Below are positions 18,591 through 26,697 of a stretch of DNA of 64,000 nucleotides, one piece after another. Within the stretch, counting starts at the first letter, position 1. Each line of letters begins with the position of its first letter. The notes under the pieces are model-generated. The model was given only the letters and a program-made list of their open reading frames with translations. It was not told the DNA's origin and searched no databases. This stretch comes from Hyphomonas sp. Mor2 (GTDB lineage Bacteria; Pseudomonadota; Alphaproteobacteria; Caulobacterales; Hyphomonadaceae): contig NZ_CP017718.1 of NCBI RefSeq assembly GCF_001854405.1, positions 1,674,001-1,738,000 of the forward strand. Reading direction: 5' to 3'. The position numbers were made by a program, and so were the translations under genes.

Positions 18591-19676
18591 TCAGCGTTCA
18601 GCTTCGATGTCACGATCTCGGTTTGAATTGCGAAGAGATACATTCAATCCCGACATGCCTCGAGGCGCTCGAAAGGCCAGTGCCGCTGACAATACAAGTC
18701 GTTGAACGGACTGGTTTAAAGTGGCTGATGAAGCAGTCGTCCTTTCGGTTTGTATTGCCTTTGGAACACCGCGGCTTGCTTCGATCTGTTGCTGGTGGTC
18801 TGGCAACTTGAAACCCATCGCCCGCGCTTCTTGAGACCATGCTTGAAATAGAGCGGCGCGTTCGCGTGGACGCTTCGCTTGCCGCGTGCGGAGCGCCGCG
18901 AGTTCCATCCCTTTCGGCGTTCTGTATCCATGTGCTTTAGCCGCTTCCTCGATCGCTTGGCGGCGCTTTGAGAATACTCGTTCGATATGACGAGGGATCG
19001 CGCGCATTCGAAAAGAACTGCCTTGTCGGTCGATCACATGTCCTTCCCGCTCGAGAGCGTTCGCCAACTGGTTTCGATAGATCGCGCCGGTTTCCTTCTG
19101 CGCTTTGTAAAGCTCGCGGCTTACGAGCGTTCCCCATGTTTGATCATGGCGCGGAGCGGCGTTGAAGATAAATGCATGCGTGTGTAGCTGCGGGTCCAGA
19201 TCTCGGCTCGTATGGTGATGGAAGCGAGCGATCGTTAGACCCGCGACTTGCTCTCGTATTGCGCCTCCTTTTCCGCGCCGCGTGAAGGCATGATTTTCCT
19301 CCAAGTGTTTCGTCGCCACCGAAACGGCATTCCGATGAGCCGCTTCAATTTTGGATCGCTCATGTGGCGTTGAGAGCGCCCACAAAACTGAAACTGATTT
19401 TGGAGCGCTATAAGTCATATCCCATCCGGGGGCGTGAGATTTGTTACCCGTCTGCACAAGCGGCTCCCCGGTTTTGGGATCATAGCCATTCAAGAGTGTT
19501 TCGAAGTCTTTTCGGGTGACGTCGCCATCCAGTGCGAGGCGTTCCGAACCGCGTCCGTCCCAATCGCTTTCAGCTTCAGCTTCATTTTCCTTCGTGTAGT
19601 ATTCGTCTTGAGCCATGTGCTTGAAGTATGCGACCGCGGCAGAGACGGATTTGCGCGCGGAGATTGACGCGACCAT
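18591..19676 (-). CDS. MobF (TrwC/TraI-type) relaxase, shortened to the relaxase domain
   Basis: A 361-residue HUH relaxase that would nick the transfer origin and pilot the strand. TrwC-like tyrosines are at Y17 and Y26/Y27, and the histidine triad lies in RFHHHTSRDL (153-155) plus LHTHAF (H165, H167). MobF proteins normally continue into a helicase and reach about 950-1000 residues or more. Here the frame ends soon after the relaxase domain, and the last 45 residues or so (after about 315) do not look like the family. This suggests a 3' truncation or rearrangement; relaxase chemistry could survive, helicase activity not. Its ATG overlaps the coupling-protein stop (TAATG). Confidence 0.8.
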   Translation of the reverse strand: MVASISARKSVSAAVAYFKHMAQDEYYTKENEAEAESDWDGRGSERLALDGDVTRKDFETLLNGYDPKTGEPLVQTGNKSHAPGWDMTYSAPKSVSVLWALSTPHERSKIEAAHRNAVSVATKHLEENHAFTRRGKGGAIREQVAGLTIARFHHHTSRDLDPQLHTHAFIFNAAPRHDQTWGTLVSRELYKAQKETGAIYRNQLANALEREGHVIDRQGSSFRMRAIPRHIERVFSKRRQAIEEAAKAHGYRTPKGMELAALRTRQAKRPRERAALFQAWSQEARAMGFKLPDHQQQIEASRGVPKAIQTERTTASSATLNQSVQRLVLSAALAFRAPRGMSGLNVSLRNSNRDRDIEAER

Positions 19677-21478
19677 TACGCGTCAAATCCGTCTACGGCT
19701 TTCCGGCTGATAAAGTTCGCTATATCGGGAGACAGGATTGGTCGCTCTTCTAGCAGGGGATTGCGTTCGGGAAGCGGCGCGAGGTCTCTCGCACATTTAG
19801 ACGTCCAATCGGCTGGCGCGCTTGCCGGGCGTTGTTCTGGCAAATCGAGGAATGGGATATCGACGTCATAGACGTGTTGGCCAGGGCCGACCATCAATGC
19901 CCGAACGCCATGCTTGGTGACACCGAGATGATCGGAAAGCTCCGAGGGTGTGATAACATCTCGTTCTTCTCGCGCGATGGCTTTCGTGACGGACCGCTGT
20001 CCGTTGGTCCAAGTCTCGCTCTTTCGTTCGAATTCCACGGTTTGTTTGCCGAGAAGGCGGCTGGTAATTTCAGCGCTCTCTCCCAAGTTCATCCGAGTGA
20101 TAATGTGCGTACCGATCATGCCAATCCAGGCATTGGCTTGATCAGGACCATAGGTCTTGCGGATTTGAGAAAGATCTTGCGCCCCCAAGACCACGCTAAT
20201 GCCTTTGGAGCGTCCGACATCCAATAGGGTCGAGAAGTGATCCATCCGATCCAATTGAGGAAATTCATCGAGAAAGAGCCAGGTTCGAGTGATCGGGTTT
20301 TCGCGCATGGCTGGAGATCCAGCGTAGCTGGCGAGTAAGCTGATGATCCCGGAGATCCATGCCTTGGATAGTTGGGGAAATTGTCCGTCGCGCTGCAGAA
20401 TGATCGGATTGCAATTGGGTAGCTCCAACCATTTGCGAATTGAAAATCCACCGGCGCTTTGTGGCCAAGCATCTCCCAATACCAAGACGATGTTCATGTG
20501 CGCTTTGAATGTGGTGAGAACACTTTGAGCAGTCTTATTGGTTGGATCACTTAAATACTGTGTCGCCGCGGGATAGTGTTGTTGGGCAACCTGTAGCAGC
20601 GCCTCAGCATCTGCGAGCACAAGGTCGCGTAAGGATCCCCAACTCCAGGCGTCTCGATAGACATTTTGCAACGAGACGATGCACGCGATGAAGATGTCGC
20701 GAGCTGCGTTCGACCACATTGGGTCTGAACCACTAGGCGGAATTATTCGCGCAGCGAGTTCGCGCGCTTCCTGAGGTGTGCGGCAATCATATGCGATATC
20801 CCACTTCATCGATCGCGCGTCGTGAGGTGCGATCAATCCACCAATGTATGGAAGTCTAGAGGTTAGGTCGCCCTTGGTGTCGAGGATGAGGGTTTTGTCG
20901 CCACGGTGAATGGCGCCAAGCATCAGAAGGAGCATAGCGGTCGTCTTACCGGCACCGGTGCTTCCCCAAGCGAGGAAGTGCCTGCTTTCTCGATCGCGGC
21001 TCATCGGAATTTTGAGTGGAAACTCGATACCGGGGCCCGATCGCTTACATTCCTTGTTCGATACCTTCCGGAGCTCGCTTGAAGCAGCCGAGCCTTTGAA
21101 ATGCTTTCGCCCGCGAACGACTTTCGGAGACTTTGTTCCATTCATGACGAACCAAGCGAACACGCCAAAAGAGGTCAGGCTAAGAACAGCCAAAACTGAA
21201 ACTAGGTTGTGTCGCCAATTGAACGCATCTCGAGTGCCATAGTGCTGCATGGTGGCTTCGCATCGAGACCATGTTTGAACGCCGACCGGATCTTGAATCA
21301 GAGATGTCAGACGAGCCTTGCCGCACGCGTCCATGAACGCCCGATCGTGGTAAGAGAATTCCCCTGGAGGTGTTGCGATGCCAGCGCGGAAATAGTGGAA
21401 GCCTAGCTTGTAGGATCCAAAGGTTGCAGTCGCCAGAAGTATCGCAAGGGCGAGGAGTATGAGTTTTACCTTGGCCAA
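19676..21478 (-). CDS. Type IV coupling protein (TrwB/TraD-like)
   Basis: A 600-residue inner-membrane ATPase that hands the relaxase-DNA complex to a type IV secretion channel. Two N-terminal membrane helices (about residues 5-25 and 92-112) precede the Walker A GSTGAGKT at 172-179 and Walker B WLFLDEFPQLD near residue 390. The length fits TraD/TrwB without a long C-terminal extension. The gene follows the TrwA-like gene by one base and overlaps the relaxase start. With no VirB genes nearby it would need a channel encoded elsewhere or by a helper element. Confidence 0.88.
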   Translation of the reverse strand: MAKVKLILLALAILLATATFGSYKLGFHYFRAGIATPPGEFSYHDRAFMDACGKARLTSLIQDPVGVQTWSRCEATMQHYGTRDAFNWRHNLVSVLAVLSLTSFGVFAWFVMNGTKSPKVVRGRKHFKGSAASSELRKVSNKECKRSGPGIEFPLKIPMSRDRESRHFLAWGSTGAGKTTAMLLLMLGAIHRGDKTLILDTKGDLTSRLPYIGGLIAPHDARSMKWDIAYDCRTPQEARELAARIIPPSGSDPMWSNAARDIFIACIVSLQNVYRDAWSWGSLRDLVLADAEALLQVAQQHYPAATQYLSDPTNKTAQSVLTTFKAHMNIVLVLGDAWPQSAGGFSIRKWLELPNCNPIILQRDGQFPQLSKAWISGIISLLASYAGSPAMRENPITRTWLFLDEFPQLDRMDHFSTLLDVGRSKGISVVLGAQDLSQIRKTYGPDQANAWIGMIGTHIITRMNLGESAEITSRLLGKQTVEFERKSETWTNGQRSVTKAIAREERDVITPSELSDHLGVTKHGVRALMVGPGQHVYDVDIPFLDLPEQRPASAPADWTSKCARDLAPLPERNPLLEERPILSPDIANFISRKAVDGFDA

Positions 21479-21479
21479 A

Positions 21480-21830
21480 TTACTTCACCTCCGGCTGTAA
21501 CTGGCCGCTCAGAGCGAGCAGGAGTTGCTTGAACATTTGTTCTATGCGCGCCACCGTGGCTTCGAGTTCAGATTGAGAGGCTTTCGATGATTGGATGTCT
21601 TGGATTGCGATGGCGAGGTTTCGCTCAATCTTCAGTAAGCGGTTCGCTTGCTTGAAAGGGTCACCATCAGACAATCCTGATCTGATCAACTCACGAGCCA
21701 CCCCAGTGGGCGTACCAGAAACTCTGCGGGCTCGTTCGCACAGATCTTCTATGTCACTTTCAAGCAGTCTGATCGACAATGGTCGAGTGGGACGAGTTGT
21801 GTTTTCGTTGCTGGCTCTTTGTGAGCGCAT
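21480..21830 (-). CDS. TrwA-like ribbon-helix-helix accessory protein of the relaxosome (predicted)
   Basis: A 116-residue protein. The N-terminal half (residues about 14-52: RPLSIRLLESDIEDLCERAR) looks like a ribbon-helix-helix DNA-binding domain; the C-terminal half is helical with a heptad pattern, as in TrwA, which multimerises and both represses its operon and bends oriT. GAGG precedes the ATG by seven bases. It sits next to the intergenic inverted repeats that may be oriT, the place expected for such a protein. The family assignment rests on position and fold pattern, not clear identity. Confidence 0.65.
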   Translation of the reverse strand: MRSQRASNENTTRPTRPLSIRLLESDIEDLCERARRVSGTPTGVARELIRSGLSDGDPFKQANRLLKIERNLAIAIQDIQSSKASQSELEATVARIEQMFKQLLLALSGQLQPEVK

Positions 21831-22168
21831 GGTCGGCCTCGTGGAGTGCTAAACTACTCAGAGGCTAGGCACCGCAGGTGCCTGCAGCAAAATATTTCAC
21901 ATTGAAACAATCGGTTAGACTGCGTGTTTCATCGTCTAACCTGACCGAGCAGTCTGTGTCAGAACGTCGCACCGCTCCGGTTTCGAGCATCACGATTGTT
22001 CCTGCATTTGCTCGCTTTTGCACGATTTTGTTCGAATTTGCTATTGCTCAACTCGTTGGGGAATTTCGCGATTTGACTTTCAGAATCCTTCTGCAAATCC
22101 TGATTGGACAAGCACCCCGAGCGGCGGTTTTCGGCCACTTTCGGTGATGGAGTAGAGTGGGATGAAAG
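21831..22168. promoter_or_regulatory. Candidate oriT / divergent promoter region
   Basis: This 338-base gap between the TrwA-like gene and the excisionase is relatively AT-rich. It contains GGTTAGAC-N13-GTCTAACC at 21913-21941 (8-bp perfect arms) and AGGCACC-GCA-GGTGCCT at 21867-21883 (7-bp arms). The first repeat and spacer include TGCGTGTTTC and GTCTA, which faintly recall the R388 nic region as I remember it. The position next to the relaxosome genes fits an origin of transfer, but an operator for the divergent promoters is equally possible. Confidence 0.45.
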
Positions 22169-22432
22169 ATGGAAGGTCCGATAGATCGAAAGCCGAGCAT
22201 TAGGCCGCGAGGGCTCTCAAGGTCTGAAGCGGCGCTGTATATTGGAGTGTCGCCAGGCACTTTCGACAAGCTAGTTCGCGAAGGACTGATGCCCGAGCCC
22301 ATACCCATTCGATCAAGAAAAGTTTGGGACCGCTTGCGCCTGGACTCGGCTTTTGAGAGTCTAGCGTCAGACAACGACAACGAATGGGATGATGATCCAT
22401 GGCAACCAATAAAAAAAGACCGCCTTATTTGA
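22169..22432 (+). CDS. AlpA-like helix-turn-helix excisionase
   Basis: An 87-residue MerR/AlpA-type DNA-binding protein. LSRSEAALYIGVSPGTFDKLVREGLMPEP (about residues 16-44) is the helix-turn-helix with the usual RxGLMP-type wing; an acidic tail follows. Such proteins direct excision or activate integrase expression. Its 3' end overlaps the integrase start by 34 bases, so the two are co-translated. No strong ribosome-binding site is seen before the ATG. Confidence 0.75.
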   Translation: MEGPIDRKPSIRPRGLSRSEAALYIGVSPGTFDKLVREGLMPEPIPIRSRKVWDRLRLDSAFESLASDNDNEWDDDPWQPIKKDRLI

Positions 22433-23430
22433 AAATTTACGATGACCGCCATGGTCGAGAACGCATCTACTTTCGTCGAAAAGGGTACAAAGACGTCGCG
22501 CTCTCTGGACCGCTCTTTAGCGACGAATTCTGGAAGTCTTATCAGAAGGCTATGAATGGGCCGCGGCCCGCGATAGGCGCGGGTCGTAACAAGCCCGGTT
22601 CAATGAATGAAGTGATTGTCGCGTACTACAAGTCTGCCGATTTCAAGAACCTGAAACCTAGTACAAAATCCACGTATCGCGGCATCATAGAACGTTTCCG
22701 AAAAGAACACGGCGAGAAAGCCGCTTCCCGCCTTCAACCACGTCACATCCGGCAAATGATGCGTGAGAAATCCGATACCCCTTCGGCAGCGAACAACTTT
22801 CTTCGCATCTTGCATCTACTCATGCGGCAAGCGATCGAACTTGAGCTGAGAGAAGACGATCCGACACAGTTTGTTCGAAAGATCAAAATCAAAACAGCTG
22901 GCTTCAAATCTTGGCAGGAGACGGACATTGAAGACTACATCAAAGCGCATCCCGCAGGCACCAAAGCCCATCTCGCTTTGATGTTGCTTCTCTATACGGG
23001 CCTCCGTCGTTCAGACGTGGTTCGAGTTGGACCTCAGCACATTCGGGATGGCATTCTGACGATAAAGCAAACTAAGACCGGGAACGATGTTAGTATTCCA
23101 GTTCATCCAATGTTGGCTACTGCTCTCAAGCAATGCTCACGCGATCAACTCGTCTTTCTAACAACGTCTTTCGGAAAACCATATACGCCCGCCGGTTTTG
23201 GAAACTGGTTTAGGGACGTGACCGATCAAGCAGGATTGAAAGGTCTTACCGCTCACGGGCTACGGAAAGCGATCGCGCGGCGGTTGGCTGAGGCCGGGTG
23301 TACGCCGCATGAAATTATGTCGATCACCGGCCACCAAAATTTGAAAGAGGTCGTGCTATACACAGCTGCGGCGAACCGGAAACAGATGGCGCAGTCGGCG
23401 ATGGATCGACTGAACGATGGAATGGAGTAG
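22399..23430 (+). CDS. Tyrosine integrase of the mobilisable element
   Basis: A 343-residue phage-type integrase. The N-terminus (MATNKKRPPYLKIYDDRHGRER) matches short alphaproteobacterial integrases lacking a long arm-binding domain. Core-binding helices lie at about residues 75-160. The catalytic set is visible: R in TGLRRSD, K in KQTKTGND, HGLRK (the box II variant ending in lysine), GHQN, and the tyrosine in VVLYTAAANR. It is the third recombinase within 8 kb and belongs to a different subgroup from the overlapping pair. It probably mobilises the relaxase-coupling protein module. Confidence 0.9.
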   Translation: MATNKKRPPYLKIYDDRHGRERIYFRRKGYKDVALSGPLFSDEFWKSYQKAMNGPRPAIGAGRNKPGSMNEVIVAYYKSADFKNLKPSTKSTYRGIIERFRKEHGEKAASRLQPRHIRQMMREKSDTPSAANNFLRILHLLMRQAIELELREDDPTQFVRKIKIKTAGFKSWQETDIEDYIKAHPAGTKAHLALMLLLYTGLRRSDVVRVGPQHIRDGILTIKQTKTGNDVSIPVHPMLATALKQCSRDQLVFLTTSFGKPYTPAGFGNWFRDVTDQAGLKGLTAHGLRKAIARRLAEAGCTPHEIMSITGHQNLKEVVLYTAAANRKQMAQSAMDRLNDGME

Positions 23431-23523
23431 GGCAGCGAGTTCCTATTAGCAGACATAACGAGACTGCTGATTGCTCGATCAATAAACACTGTTTCGGACT
23501 ACAAAAGTTCAATTCTGTTCGCG

Positions 23524-24513
23524 CTAGCGATGCGTGTCGGGCGCGCCACCAGAATGCCATTCATCATATGGAACATGCTGAGCTTTAGCTATCGAGAAGT
23601 TCGAGTAGTCAGACAACTTAATCGATCCAACCGTTGTACCCTCAACAATCTTCGTGACCGCGCCCTCTAAGTCGACAGACGGGCGGCGATTTCTGATGCC
23701 GATAATCAGCGCTCTTCTTTGATACCACTCTAATGCAGGAGACTTGGTCTGCGCGTAACCTAGGTCCAACTCCCAAAGTTCGGGCCGAACGCTCGAATCG
23801 TCCTTGAAATATGCGTTGTACGTCCTGGTTATCAATCTGTCTGACCGACACTCCGTTAGAAAGACATGACTGCAGTCATCTGAAGAAGCTGCGTTCGGAG
23901 CTCCGTCGTGTGACTCAGTGCCGACAAAAACTAAATGTCGTGCTGAAGCTAGTCGATCTTTGAATTCGGGGAACGCGAGCAACGATTCCAGGCTGCAATC
24001 TGTCCCATTTCTGTTCTTAAAATATTTTGCAGAACCTGGCGCCCAAGCGCAGTCGTTGAGAACAACGAATACGCTGGCGGTGGTAATCCAGGAACCTTCT
24101 TCGTCGTAGACGACTACTTCCTTTTCATCGAAAGGCGCATCAGCGTCCGGGCCATCTTTTTCCCACCGATGGGGGCGATCGGTGGGACTATAACCATTAG
24201 CTCTTAGGACAACCGGGTCTTCTCCATCTTCTATCGTTGCGGCGCGAGATGGCAAATTGGACGCAGTATCGGACGAGGCCCGTTCGACTTGCGTTTCAGT
24301 TTGGTCTTTCGTCCCGGATTCGTCAGACTTGCTGGGGATCAATTCGTAAATACCGAAGCCACCCAGCACTAATCCACAAGCGATTAGAATTGATGCAACT
24401 ATGATCTTTGGCCAAGGATCGGAATTTGATGCCATAAAGGTCCCTGTAACGGATAGGATGGCGATAAAAACGCTTAATAGAATCAACCACCGCTGATCAT
24501 TCAGTTTTGTCAT
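23524..24513 (-). CDS. Membrane-anchored protein of unknown function
   Basis: I do not recognise this 329-residue protein. Two hydrophobic helices at about residues 9-29 and 33-55 anchor it, leaving a soluble domain of about 270 residues after a polar serine/threonine-rich linker (about 60-95). The soluble part has mixed alpha/beta character, for example ASVFVVLNDC, RHLVFVGTESHDG and RALIIGIRNRRP, and several cysteines. It lies just outside the integrase, so it may be cargo of the mobile element. The neighbouring sequence is AT-richer than the host genes. Function cannot be assigned. Confidence 0.6.
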   Translation of the reverse strand: MTKLNDQRWLILLSVFIAILSVTGTFMASNSDPWPKIIVASILIACGLVLGGFGIYELIPSKSDESGTKDQTETQVERASSDTASNLPSRAATIEDGEDPVVLRANGYSPTDRPHRWEKDGPDADAPFDEKEVVVYDEEGSWITTASVFVVLNDCAWAPGSAKYFKNRNGTDCSLESLLAFPEFKDRLASARHLVFVGTESHDGAPNAASSDDCSHVFLTECRSDRLITRTYNAYFKDDSSVRPELWELDLGYAQTKSPALEWYQRRALIIGIRNRRPSVDLEGAVTKIVEGTTVGSIKLSDYSNFSIAKAQHVPYDEWHSGGAPDTHR

Positions 24514-24786
24514 GCGAAGGCTATAACACAGCTAAAATCGCTAAACAGCTCTTGGTGCTTTCTACGTCAAGAAATGATCGTCTCCTAATTATTTGCGCTC
24601 TATTTTGTTCAGCCGATACTTCGCTGGCACTGCGCCATTTCACAAATCGACGCCCAAAGGCAAATTCGTTTCAGTCCACTCGAGTGTTTCGTCTGCTTCT
24701 GCTCGCGTAATAGACCTGCGCAGTGTCTTAGAGGGAGCGATATTAAGCCGCTCATAGGTAACGCTTAAAGGCAGTGTCTGGCATGT

Positions 24787-25035
24787 TTACGACGTTGGCT
24801 CCATCCAACCACGAAAGACTGACGTCAAAATCGGCATTATCGCGTAGTTCATCAAGGCAACGATTATTCCTACGGCCATTATTGTAACGATTAGCGTTTG
24901 TCCGGGGAGTAACCGCGATAGCAGTTGCGGAATAAAGTAAACAGGCGCCAACAGACCGATGAAAGTCAGGGCTGCCATCTTGTGTCTTGGCAACGGTGTG
25001 CACCGGTCGCTTGGATTGTCTGGTGTCGTCGTCAT
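24787..25035 (-). CDS. Small two-helix membrane protein (like the C-terminal tail of ABM-domain proteins)
   Basis: An 82-residue protein with hydrophobic helices at about residues 20-40 and 47-70, the second ending in the motif ALMNYAIMPILTSVFRGWM. That string resembles the membrane tail found behind antibiotic-biosynthesis-monooxygenase domains (pattern LMTYVVMPLLTRLFRRWL, from memory). Here the catalytic domain is absent, so it is a stand-alone tail. GAGGAAAC lies eight bases before the ATG, supporting translation. A longer frame with no such signal begins at 25090. It precedes the mobile region and may belong with the isochorismatase and pirin genes. Function unknown. Confidence 0.6.
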   Translation of the reverse strand: MTTTPDNPSDRCTPLPRHKMAALTFIGLLAPVYFIPQLLSRLLPGQTLIVTIMAVGIIVALMNYAIMPILTSVFRGWMEPTS

Positions 25036-25113
25036 TTTCGTTTCCTCGTTGATTACTGATCAAAAAATGTGAAGGGGTGGGGTCACTCACACCCCTTCAC
25101 ATGCATCGAAACG

Positions 25114-25752
25114 CTAGCGTGAAGCTGCCTGCTCGAGCGCGCTGGACCGGACTTGGCCGACCAAAATCGACCAATCCATGGCGAGCGCTGAATAGACGTC
25201 CATGGCTTTTGGTGAAGCATTGTCAGCAAGGATCTCGATCATGAGACTGGCCCCGTCTGAGATCACAACGCCGCTTTGAACAAGGCGTGCCATCCCGGTT
25301 TCGCGTTTGGTCGAGTTGAAATTACCGCTGGCATCCACAGCGACATAGGCCTCAAACCCTTCACGCACGGCCCGCATCGCTGGGAAAGCGGCGCAGACTT
25401 CGAGGGAGATCCCCGCGAAAATCAGCTTCTTGCGTCCAGTTGCCCGGATCGCGGCTTCGACGCGAGGGTCGTCCCAGGCATTGACCGTGGTGCGATCGAT
25501 AAATCTATGATCGGGAAGAGCAGCTTGCAGCTCTGGGAAAGCAGGCCCCCAAAGCGTTTCTGACGAAGTTGTGGTTGTCACGATTGGGATACCGAGGGCT
25601 GTCGCAGCTTTTGCGAGCCCAACGACATTATGCTTCAGCTCGGCAATCGAGTAATCGCGAATGCCGGTCATAAGCCCGACCTGATGATCGATCAGGACCA
25701 GGGCCGCGTTCTCCGCGGTCAGGGGTTCAGGGTTGTAATGCGTCATAGTCAT
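25114..25752 (-). CDS. Isochorismatase-family cysteine hydrolase (YcaC-like)
   Basis: A 212-residue cytoplasmic hydrolase. The catalytic set is recognisable: Asp in LVLIDHQVGL (near residue 21), Lys in GRKKLIFAGISLEVC, and Cys in the same segment before AAFPAMRAV. The wording is closest to YcaC-like proteins, whose physiological substrate is not established, rather than to true isochorismatases, which act with enterobactin genes absent here. It lies 40 bases downstream of the pirin gene on the same strand, and the two probably form an operon. Confidence 0.85.
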   Translation of the reverse strand: MTMTHYNPEPLTAENAALVLIDHQVGLMTGIRDYSIAELKHNVVGLAKAATALGIPIVTTTTSSETLWGPAFPELQAALPDHRFIDRTTVNAWDDPRVEAAIRATGRKKLIFAGISLEVCAAFPAMRAVREGFEAYVAVDASGNFNSTKRETGMARLVQSGVVISDGASLMIEILADNASPKAMDVYSALAMDWSILVGQVRSSALEQAASR

Positions 25753-25792
25753 GGTTCACTCCTTTTGATTGATTGAGACGCTGGAATTCGAA

Positions 25793-26674
25793 TTAAAGCT
25801 CGTCGATTGATCCGAGTTCGCCCGCAGCGTGGGCGGCAAACATGGCGTCGACTTCGGCTTCAGTGGCCATCGCGAACGGGCCGCGCTGCACAAACGGTTC
25901 ACGCAAGGGTTCTGCTTGAAGAATGACGAAATGAGCTTTTGTGTTTCCGGAGATGATCAGGTCATGGGCTTGATCCTGAGCACGGATTGATACGGACGCG
26001 GTGGGTTTGAGAGATGCTTCCGCATCGCCGTTTCGGACGTCAAAGGCGCCGTCAACAGCCAACACCCAGGCGGACTGTCCGGCCGGCACTTGATGCGCGA
26101 ATGATGCGCCTTCTTCCAGATTTACATCCAGGATGGTCATCGGGAGTGCGGGAGACTTCGTGCCTTGAGTTCCATTGCTTTCGCCTAGGACCAGGCGCGC
26201 GCTATACCCCTCGCCGACGAGCACCGGCATGTCGGCTGTTTTGACATGGAGAGAGTCTGGCGCGTCATATTTCATCCGAGCTGGAAGATTTACGAAGACT
26301 TGCAGCGCGTGGGTGCGTGCGCCGGTTCGCGGTTTTTCATCGTGGACGGCCCCACGTCCGGCCTTTAGCCAGTACAAGTCCCCCGGTTGCAAATCGATGT
26401 CATTGCCGAGACTGTCTTTGTTGTTGAAGACGCCTTCGCTGTCCTCAAACAGGATTGAGACCGCCGACAGACCCGCATGGGCGTGAGGCCCAAATGTGGG
26501 CGCTGTCATGGTAAAATGATCAACCATGATCAGGGGGTCCATGGCGCCTGCATACATCGGGTGCGTGAAGCTCAACGCGTCAAAGCCTGAGCCGATTGAA
26601 AACGGCTTCCCGCGGACTTGCTTCAACGTGGCGCGTTCAGATGGTTCGTGGGGTTTGAATGAGTCATAGGGCAT
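25793..26674 (-). CDS. Pirin-family bicupin protein
   Basis: A 293-residue pirin. The N-terminal cupin shows the metal site in MVDHFTMTAPTFGPHAHAGLSAVSILFEDSEG, and LYWLKAGRGAVHDEKP is the second part of the site. The C-terminal cupin and the closing EPLREPFVQRGPFAMATEAEV, typical of pirins, are complete. Some pirins have quercetinase activity or act as redox-sensitive regulators; which applies here is unknown. It is expressed with the downstream isochorismatase-like gene and lies beside an AraC-type gene 23 bases upstream on the same strand. Confidence 0.9.
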   Translation of the reverse strand: MPYDSFKPHEPSERATLKQVRGKPFSIGSGFDALSFTHPMYAGAMDPLIMVDHFTMTAPTFGPHAHAGLSAVSILFEDSEGVFNNKDSLGNDIDLQPGDLYWLKAGRGAVHDEKPRTGARTHALQVFVNLPARMKYDAPDSLHVKTADMPVLVGEGYSARLVLGESNGTQGTKSPALPMTILDVNLEEGASFAHQVPAGQSAWVLAVDGAFDVRNGDAEASLKPTASVSIRAQDQAHDLIISGNTKAHFVILQAEPLREPFVQRGPFAMATEAEVDAMFAAHAAGELGSIDEL

Positions 26675-26697
26675 TTGTTTCTCTTTCTTTTGTTCGG

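Larger units (their letters stand above)
18591..23430. mobile_element. Mobilisation/integration module (TrwABC-like plus AlpA-integrase)
   Basis: Contiguous genes for a MobF relaxase domain, a TrwB/TraD coupling ATPase and a TrwA-like accessory protein (minus strand), then a 340-base gap with inverted repeats, then an AlpA-type excisionase overlapping an integrase (plus strand). The transfer genes follow the trwA-trwB-trwC order of IncW plasmid R388. No mating-pair (VirB) genes are in view, so this looks like an integrative mobilisable element or the remnant of a conjugative one. The att sites were not found. Confidence 0.6.

Noticed and set aside
18610-18840. Minus-strand ORF in another frame as continuation of the relaxase
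   Set aside because: Translation does not resemble the MobF helicase region, so a single frameshift does not explain the short relaxase.
15478-23523. Direct repeats as att sites around the whole mobile region
   Set aside because: I compared the outer flanks by eye and found only matches of about 9 bases (for example CTTGGTGCT), which is at chance level.
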